Of a stretch of 56,779 nucleotides of DNA, positions 51,291-56,779 are shown piece by piece. Position 1 is the first letter of the stretch. Each line of letters starts with the position of its first letter. The DNA lies in assembly GCA_003194445.1 (NCBI GenBank), contig PQXF01000005.1, forward strand, positions 45,613-102,391, given 5' to 3'. This stretch comes from Candidatus Methanogaster sp. GTDB lineage: Archaea > Halobacteriota > Methanosarcinia > Methanosarcinales > Methanogasteraceae. The notes under the pieces were generated by a model. The model made no database searches and was not told the DNA's origin. It saw only the letters and a list, made by a program, of their open reading frames with translations. The position numbers and the translations under genes were made by a program.

Positions 51291-51760
51291 CGATAGAGGG
51301 TTTGAATGATGTCGGAAAGGTGATAAAGGGGTCGAAGGTTCTGATCATGGGTCTGACATATAAGGAGAATGTGCCTGATACGAGAGAATCTCCTGTGCGG
51401 GAGATTGTGAGGGTGCTTAAGGAGTTTGGTGTGGTGGTGTATGGGTATGATCCGCTGCTCAGTGATGCGATGGTGATCGAGGGGTTTGGTGTGAAGGCTC
51501 TTCGAGGGATCAGGGTGGAAAGGTTGCCTGTGTGATCGTAACGGTGGCGCACGATGAGTTTAAGGAGATGGGGCTTTCCGATATGGCGCGGTTCATGGCG
51601 ATGGACGAGGCATCGGTGCCGGTCGATGTGCGCGGGATGTTTGATCGGGCAGAAGCTGAGCAGAGAGGGATTTATTACAGGAGACTGTGGAGATCGGTAC
51701 GGTATAAAGATCGCAAAAAAAATTGTGGTTGTTGGCGGGTATGGATGGGATAGTTACGCA
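51291..51760 (+). pseudogene. C-terminal dehydrogenase fragment (partial copy 1)
   Basis: LNDVGKVIKGSKVLIMGLTY, KENVPDTRESPVREIV and GYDPLLSDAM repeat the C-terminal third of the dehydrogenase at 48978. One codon has been added (AMVIEGFG) and the frame breaks near 51510-51535 (RGIRVERLPV and stop); it resumes at VIVTVAHDEFKEMGLSDMAR to GIYYRRL at about 51687. The flanking aagatcgcaaaaaa sequence is also duplicated, then diverges to AKKIVVVGGYGWDSYARWF, a start-like piece of uncertain origin. No N-terminal NAD domain or catalytic Cys. Nonfunctional. Confidence 0.8.
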
Positions 51761-51876
51761 CGATGGTTCCATGAACATAAACGCAATCCGGATAGAAGCG
51801 TGATCAGAGACAACGCATATATAGGAACCGATGCAATGCTATTTAGTTACAATAATGGTGTCGACGGAATAAGAAG

Positions 51877-52299
51877 ATGAAGAAGAGCAAGCGTGTTGGA
51901 CGGGCAGATGTATGGATGGATGAGGCTAAATACGATTTTGATACGTGCCTTGAACTTCATACGCTTGGTAGGCACAATTGGGTTTGCACATGTTCCCAGC
52001 AAGTGGGAGAAAAAGCTATTAAGTCGTTATTCCTTCTAAATGGTGTTGATTATCCGTGGACGCACAGCATCGTTGACCTGCTGGATGAGTTAAGAACGAT
52101 AGTGCCGATCGAAGATGAGGAGTTTTTTGCATTAAGGCATTGTGCAAGTGGACTTGATCCGCACTATATTGAAACCAGATATCCGGATGCGGTAACTGGG
52201 AATCAGGCGCCCTATAAATATTATGATGACAAAAGAAGTAAAGAGTGCCTGAAAAATGCCGGGAGGTTGCTTGAATGGGTGGAGAAACAGATTCAATGA
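51877..52299 (+). CDS. HEPN domain protein
   Basis: 140 aa. ADVWMDEAKYDFDTCLELHT, WVCTCSQQVGEKAIKSLFLL, HSIVDLLDELRTIVPIEDEE and RYPDAVTG…YYDDKRSKECLKN are the helices and motifs of PF05168 HEPN proteins, commonly encoded directly before a minimal nucleotidyltransferase. The RNxxxH motif of HepT is not apparent, so RNase activity is less certain than for the pair at 48 kb. It overlaps the next gene by four bases (caATGA). Confidence 0.8.
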   Translation: MKKSKRVGRADVWMDEAKYDFDTCLELHTLGRHNWVCTCSQQVGEKAIKSLFLLNGVDYPWTHSIVDLLDELRTIVPIEDEEFFALRHCASGLDPHYIETRYPDAVTGNQAPYKYYDDKRSKECLKNAGRLLEWVEKQIQ

Positions 52300-52613
52300 T
52301 GGAACAAGTAATTGAGTACTGCAGACGAGTTGATAGGGAGTTTCGATTGAAACGGGTGATACTATTTGGTTCGAGAAGCAGGGGTGACTTTTATCCACAC
52401 AGCGATATCGACCTTCTTTTGATATCGGATGAGTTCCCTGATGACTGGTTCAAGAGACATGCAAGACTGTATTTCTTGAAGTTGAAACAGATCGAACCTA
52501 TCGGATATACTATGGATGAGATACAAAAAATGTTGAATGAAGGTAACACGTTTATAGAGAATATCTTCCGAGAAGGGAAGGATGTTGGGATTCATCAAAT
52601 CCATGTACAATAA
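52296..52613 (+). CDS. Minimal nucleotidyltransferase (MNT), HEPN partner
   Basis: 105 aa from ATG 52296. VILFGSRSRGDFYPHSDIDL is the GSx10DxD motif near residue 25, followed by LKLKQIEPIGYTMDEIQKML and FIENIFREGKDVG. In contrast to the other pair, here HEPN comes first and MNT second, the order seen for a different HEPN-MNT subgroup. The unit lies between two partial dehydrogenase copies. Confidence 0.82.
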   Translation: MMEQVIEYCRRVDREFRLKRVILFGSRSRGDFYPHSDIDLLLISDEFPDDWFKRHARLYFLKLKQIEPIGYTMDEIQKMLNEGNTFIENIFREGKDVGIHQIHVQ

Positions 52614-52616
52614 TAA

Positions 52617-52937
52617 ATGGAAATAACAATATTAATAGCTGCATCGCTGTGCCATACTTCACGCCCTGTGTACGCGGGAAATAAATGCGGATTGGCACAT
52701 CATAGCCTTGCCGGTCCGGGGAATGATGTCACGATCGTCGCATCCACGGCAAGAGCACCACGTGAGCAGATGGTTGCTGGAACAGCGCAGGGAGAACATC
52801 TTGATCTTGATGCGGAACTTGTGCGAGGTAGTATCACATATCCGGACCTGCTGAATGAACATTTCAGGGAACCCCATTACTTGAGTGGGGGTATAAAGAT
52901 GAATAAGCCTTGTGATATTGATTTATCGTTGATTTAA
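52617..52937 (+). pseudogene. Degenerate sugar-epimerase fragment
   Basis: The first codons (MEITILIAA) replace a Rossmann start, and LDLDAELVRGSITYPDLLNE, HFRE (about 52800-52870) correspond to LDLELVRGNITDPDMFKENF of the epimerase at 47039. The rest has no recognised match. Probably a decayed 5' fragment of an epimerase gene. Confidence 0.5.
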
Positions 52938-52943
52938 CTCATA

Positions 52944-53636
52944 ATGCAAAATTTAGTAAAACCATCCGACATTCCGCTTCGCTCCAGCCGGAGTATCGTG
53001 CTCGCGAACGAACTGACCCTCATCTTCCACTGGATGGGGCTTGATACCGGAGCCGTCCTCGATGCTGCCGGGACGAAGTGGAACTTTCATCGGTACACAC
53101 CCGGACCGGTGGGCGGACACTGCATCCCGGTTGATCCGTATTACCTGGTGCATAAGGCAGAGGAACTCGGGGTTCATCCGCAGGTGATTCTTGCAGGGCG
53201 TGCGATCAATGATTCGATGCCCGGGTATGCTGCTATGATGGCGCTAAAGGGCTTGAATGATGTCGGAAAGGTGATAAAGGGGTCGAAGGTTCTGATCATG
53301 GGTCTGACGTATAAGGAGAATGTACCTGATACGAGGGAATCTCCTGTGCGGGAGATTGTGAGGGTGCTTGAGGAGTTTGGTGTGGATGTGTATGGCTACG
53401 ATCCACTGCTCAGTGATGCGATGATCGAGGGGTTTGGTGTGAAGGCTCTTGAGGGGTCAGGATGGGGGGTGGACTGTGTGATCCTGACGGTGGCGCACGA
53501 TGAGTCTAAGGAGACGGGGCTTTCCGATATGGCGCGGTTCATGGCAATGGACGAGGCACCGGTGCTGGTTGATGTGCGCGGGATGTTTGATCGGGCGGAA
53601 GCCGATAGGAGCGGGATTTATTACAGAAGGCTGTGA
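52944..53636 (+). pseudogene. 5'-truncated dehydrogenase copy with intact frame (partial copy 2)
   Basis: 230 aa. From LANELTLIFHWMGLDTGAVL to the end it is the C-terminal half of the dehydrogenase at 48978 at roughly 95% DNA identity by eye. The catalytic Cys (PVGGHCIPVDPYYLVHKAEE) and the UDP-binding domain are kept without a frameshift. The NAD-binding Rossmann domain is gone and replaced by 19 unrelated residues (MQNLVKPSDIPLRSSRSIV). It cannot bind NAD by itself, but could be a translated fragment or a donor for recombination. Confidence 0.75.
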
Positions 53637-53752
53637 GCGACAGATATGTGTTTTGCAATTATCAGGTGTGTGGCGATGAACCGCGTGGTCGCAGTGGTTG
53701 GGTGTGGGGATGGTATCGTGCGATTCGTTGATTGCGTCAGGGCGGGGTTTGC

Positions 53753-55303
53753 ATGAGTGACAGAGATCGGCTGGATGAATCGCTCAGGACGATAGCGAAA
53801 GGGGCGGGAGTGAGCTTTATCGGGGCGTTTATAGGATTGGGTTTGGGTTATCTCTCCCGGATAATTATTGCGCGATGGCTTGGTGCAGAAGATTATGGAT
53901 TGATCTCGCTTGGTTACGCAGCGCTGATGATAGGGGCGACGCTTTCATTGGTGGGGTTGCCAGCAGGGATACAAAGATACATTTCTTTTTACAAGGGAAA
54001 AGGAGATAAAGGTAGGATAAAAGGAACGATTTTGGGTGCTTTAAAAATAAGCGTTCCCATAAGCTTGATTGCCGGGTCTATCTTCTTTTTTTATGCAGAC
54101 CGGATCTCTATTCACGTCTTTCACTCGACTGAACTAACACCAATCTTAAAAATTTTCGCGATTGCGATCCCATTCTTAGTCTTGACAGACAATGCAATAT
54201 ATGCAACTATTGGATTTCAAGACGCGAGGTACAGAGTCTATGTGGTCGACCTATTCCAGAACATATTCAAGTTACTGGCGATCGTAGCTCTTTTAATTCT
54301 GGGATTTGGAGTTATGGGGGCTGCTTGGGGTTGGGTTCTTGCGATCGTGCTAACTCCGTTTTTAGCTTTTTATTTTCTGGAGAAGCGAGTCTTTCCGATT
54401 TTTAGTACGGAAGTGAAGGCAATCTCCGTAAATAGAGAACTTTTCTCTTTCTCACTGCCGCTTATCTTTACCATGGTCGCAGGCATGGTGATAGGCTGGA
54501 TGGATACCCTTATGCTAGGCTATTTTTTAAGTGCTTCGGCGGTAGGTATTTACAATGCTGCGCTGCCAACCGCGAGGTTAGTAATGGTGGCAACCAAATC
54601 CATATCTGTTCTTTTTGTGCCGGTGGCTTCTGAATTATATGCAAAGAACAGGGGGCAAGAGTTAAGAAGTATATATACCGCGGTGACGAAATGGATTCTT
54701 TCGCTTGCTCTTCCAGTCTTCTTGTTGATGGTTCTGTTCTCGGAATCGATTATGCGGATAATGTTTGGAGCAGAGTATGTAGGGGGGGCGACAGCATTGA
54801 GCATCTTAGCGTTTGCTTTTTTCTTTTCTTCTGTGATCAGTCCGGCTGTTTTCATTCTTCAAGTATATGGAAAGACAAAAATAATTATGGTTCTTTATTT
54901 TGTTGCGGCAGCTGTCAATTGTGCCTTAAATATTTTCCTTATCCCGAGATACGGTGTAAACGGGGCGGCAATTACTACTGCATTACAATCACTGTTGGGT
55001 ATCATTTATTTATTCGTCGTCTGGCGGCTTGGTGGGGTGCAGCCGTTCCGTTTAAACCAACTTAAACCGGTATTTGCATCTATAATAGCAGTTTTGGTAG
55101 TTTATGTAGCTACAAAATATATTATAGGTGAATCACTTATAGCTCTAATCGTGATGCTTTTTGTATTTATTATACTTTATTTCTTTTTACTCTTGATTTT
55201 CAAATCGTTTGAAGAAGATGATTTGATGATTATGAGAGCGATAGACGAGAGGTTGGGAACGAAGTCTGATTGGTTGAGGAAGATTATTAGAAAGTTTGTG
55301 TGA
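53753..55303 (+). CDS. Wzx-like polysaccharide flippase
   Basis: 516 aa from ATG 53753. Hydrophobic almost throughout with about 14 transmembrane segments. N-terminal KGAGVSFIGAFIGLGLGYLS, RIIIARWLGAEDYGLISLGY, and LSLVGLPAGIQRYISFYKGK; centre FSLPLIFTMVAGMVIGWMDT, LMLGYFLSASAVGIYNAALP; later LFVPVASELYAKNRGQELRS and IPRYGVNGAAITTALQSLLG. This is the MOP-superfamily flippase pattern of polysaccharide biosynthesis proteins that move lipid-linked sugars across the membrane. It is the export step of the surrounding sugar cluster. No Wzy-like polymerase or glycosyltransferase lies in the window. Confidence 0.9.
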   Translation: MSDRDRLDESLRTIAKGAGVSFIGAFIGLGLGYLSRIIIARWLGAEDYGLISLGYAALMIGATLSLVGLPAGIQRYISFYKGKGDKGRIKGTILGALKISVPISLIAGSIFFFYADRISIHVFHSTELTPILKIFAIAIPFLVLTDNAIYATIGFQDARYRVYVVDLFQNIFKLLAIVALLILGFGVMGAAWGWVLAIVLTPFLAFYFLEKRVFPIFSTEVKAISVNRELFSFSLPLIFTMVAGMVIGWMDTLMLGYFLSASAVGIYNAALPTARLVMVATKSISVLFVPVASELYAKNRGQELRSIYTAVTKWILSLALPVFLLMVLFSESIMRIMFGAEYVGGATALSILAFAFFFSSVISPAVFILQVYGKTKIIMVLYFVAAAVNCALNIFLIPRYGVNGAAITTALQSLLGIIYLFVVWRLGGVQPFRLNQLKPVFASIIAVLVVYVATKYIIGESLIALIVMLFVFIILYFFLLLIFKSFEEDDLMIMRAIDERLGTKSDWLRKIIRKFV

Positions 55304-55353
55304 GAATTTCCAGGCTCTTTGACAATCCGAGTTGCAAAATCTGATAGATCACC

Positions 55354-56184
55354 AGCAATTCCCGTTAGGCCTATAAACACATGCGGACAAGGGGTCGATC
55401 CTCTATACTTTCATAAACATTTATGTGCAACATAGAGAAATACAAAGAACAATTCCAAATAATGTTTAGCAAATTTGGAACTTAATGGATGGTCGCACGT
55501 ATGAGCAAAAGAAAAGTGAAACTTCGGAAGGATTTGAATGCCGACGCATTATTTAGCCGCGTTCGCGCGGGTTTTGAGACAATAGTAGATCTTCGAATCC
55601 TTTTTATTTGATTATGTCGAGTCTACTATGAAAGATGGTTTAACTACAGAAATTGAATATAAAGATGGAGATACTGTTCATAAGTTCCGTTTTATCAATC
55701 AAGTCCCTTTGAATGCATCTAACCAAGATTTGTTGGTGAATTTTGTAGAATACTGGGAAACTACGCCCAAAAAGAAGGTGTTGCATTTCAGCTGGGTCAC
55801 GAATATACAGGTAACCTAAAGCAATCTCCCTAAAATCATGCGCGGCGGCAGAGCACGCTGGAAAATCTAGAATGAGACATTTAACACGCTCAAAAACCAA
55901 GGATACCACTTTGAGCACAATTATGGGCATGGAAAGGAGAATCTGTCAGTTGTTTTCGCTACGTTGATGATGCTGGCGTTTTTGGTTGACCAGGCGCAGC
56001 AACTTTCCTGTCAGCTATTTCAATCAGTTTGGAAGAAGTTGGGAAGTAAAAGAAGTCTCTGGAAGCAGATAAGGTCTTTATTTTTTGGATTTAAATTTGG
56101 TTCGATGGAAAACATCCTTACAGCATTGCTTTATGGATTTGAAAGAGACTACCCGGTTATTCTTGAAGAACCCCCACCATCTTG
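55354..56184 (+). pseudogene. IS4-like transposase element, internally deleted remnant
   Basis: The left end (agcaattcccgtt, 55354) matches the fragment at 4794. The transposase starts at 55501 (MSKRKVKLRKDLNADALF, SRVRAGFETIVD), breaks, resumes at 55628 (KDGLTTEIEYKDGDTVHKF, RFINQVPLNASNQDLLVNF), breaks again, then RGGRARWKI-stop-NETFNTLKNQGYHFEH (55850-55920) and NLSVVFATLMMLAFLVDQ to SMENILTALLYGFERDYP. A TAG (55869) replaces the residue before NETF, where relatives have a Glu. Inactive. Confidence 0.75.
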
Positions 56185-56315
56185 ATGGCGGATTAGGGCT
56201 GAACGTTTGATAGTATACTGCCGGAATGAGCCTGGTTTTTCATGGTATATACACTATAACCCACGCACCCCATTCCACACCACATTTATCACCAACCTAG
56301 CCCTACATTCAACTG
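56185..56315. other. Short gap with a sequence shared with 6427
   Basis: atggtatatacact (56242-56255) also stands at 6427-6440, next to the left end of the IS4-like element there; the five bases before it are T-rich in both places. It may be the end of an IS type common to both sites. Confidence 0.35.
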
Positions 56316-56779
56316 TTGTACCTCGATATCCCCTCACCCGAAATATGCCTCATCACATTTCTCCTCTGCATCCTTACTGATACCTCTCTCACCGTCCGGC
56401 ACATTTTCGAGAACAATCACAATTGGGGGGCATTCTACCTTGCAGAGAAAGACAACCTCAGAGATGTCGAAATCGCAGAAGTCAATAAAATGCTCTCTTG
56501 CAAGGACGAGAGTCGCGGCTTCTTCGCATACCGGTGCGAACATTGTGGAACTACACTAATAGTCCATTTCGGATGTAACAGCCGCATCTGCTCGAATTGT
56601 GGCAAGAACCATACTGACAAATGGGCGAAATCTCTCCAAAACGCGTTATTCAACGTACCTCATCGACATGCAGTACTTACGATCCCGGACGCTTTGTGGC
56701 CTATCGTAAGAAACAACCGTGTTCTCCTGAAGGTCTTGATGGATGCTGCGATTACAGCAATCAACGATACAATCTCACG
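56316..56779 (+). mobile_element. IS91-type transposase, 5' part
   Basis: Open from a TTG at 56316 (in-frame stop at 56298) to the window end. HIFENNHNWGAFYLAEKDNL, then the zinc-binding AYRCEHCGTTLIVHFGCNSR and ICSNCGKNHTDKWAKSLQNA, and VPHRHAVLTIPDALWPIVRN, NRVLLKVLMDAA. The four-Cys zinc ribbon followed by HRH…TIPD is the start of IS91-family (HUH) transposases, which transpose by rolling circle. The catalytic Tyr region is beyond the window. The start codon is uncertain. Confidence 0.8.

Noticed and set aside
56334-56653. Minus-strand ORFs at the right end
   Set aside because: They lie opposite the zinc-ribbon coding part of the IS91-type transposase, which has clear family motifs.
1-56779. 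tRNA or rRNA genes
   Set aside because: I looked through the intergenic stretches and saw no cloverleaf-like or rRNA-like sequence; a tRNA scan would settle it.

Overview
The window is archaeal and comes from the euryarchaeal side, probably a methanogen- or ANME/Syntrophoarchaeum-like lineage. The signs are archaeal-type ribosomal proteins in archaeal order with an RNase P Rpp29 gene between L29 and S17, a cupin-type phosphoglucose isomerase, DUF5611, archaeal-style TATA boxes, and cell-surface PKD/dockerin proteins. The species assignment is inference. The DNA is unusually littered with insertion sequences, short non-autonomous elements, gene fragments and toxin-antitoxin-like pairs.

Layout. 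1-0.74 kb: 3' part of an ISAzo13-type transposase. 0.85-3.95 kb: an ABC-2 exporter (ATPase plus permease), convergent with aroA. 3.95-8.0 kb: a patchwork of a 123-bp MITE with a 5-bp target duplication, a broken DUF4258/DUF2283 pair, IS ends, a methyltransferase, and an IS4-like element with 14-bp inverted repeats. 8.1-20.75 kb: a tandem array of a two-gene unit. Gene A is a secreted PA14-PKD-dockerin protein. Gene B is an N-terminally anchored Ig-like surface protein. Only the first A gene is long (978 aa); the others are 5'-truncated copies with no in-frame export signal, made by recombination at short homologies. One junction fuses the array to the first ~97 codons of RNase P subunit p30. 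20.8-22.3 kb: IS5-like and IS630 remnants.

22.4-26.7 kb: a ribosomal protein operon (L23, L2, S19, L22, S3, L29, Rpp29, S17, L14), cut off from L3/L4 upstream by the IS remnants and ending after L14 at a hairpin plus T-run. 26.8-35.4 kb: mostly housekeeping genes (DUF5611, cupin PGI, trpD, an S-layer-like protein, an ArgA-type acetyltransferase, MoxR, hypoxanthine phosphoribosyltransferase, a Cas4-like Fe-S protein, CstA) with a second MITE (227 bp, 8-bp target duplication) at 28.07 kb.

35.9-55.3 kb: nucleotide-sugar and surface-polysaccharide locus. GlmS, GlmM and two GlmU-like proteins would make UDP-GlcNAc; GalU makes UDP-glucose; epimerases and a UDP-HexNAc 6-dehydrogenase diversify the sugars; a Wzx-like flippase exports the lipid-linked glycan. 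This locus is scattered with truncated copies of its own epimerase and dehydrogenase genes. Between those copies sit small modules: DUF5678/aspartic protease, MntA-HepT, VapBC, HEPN-MNT and a broken AlbA/HATPase regulator. The window ends in an IS4-like transposase remnant and the start of an IS91-type transposase.

The best candidate for something undescribed is the dockerin/Ig-anchor tandem array: a single long gene whose signal peptide is out of frame by one base, followed by promoter-distal, secretion-incompetent truncated cassettes and intact, diversified partner genes.
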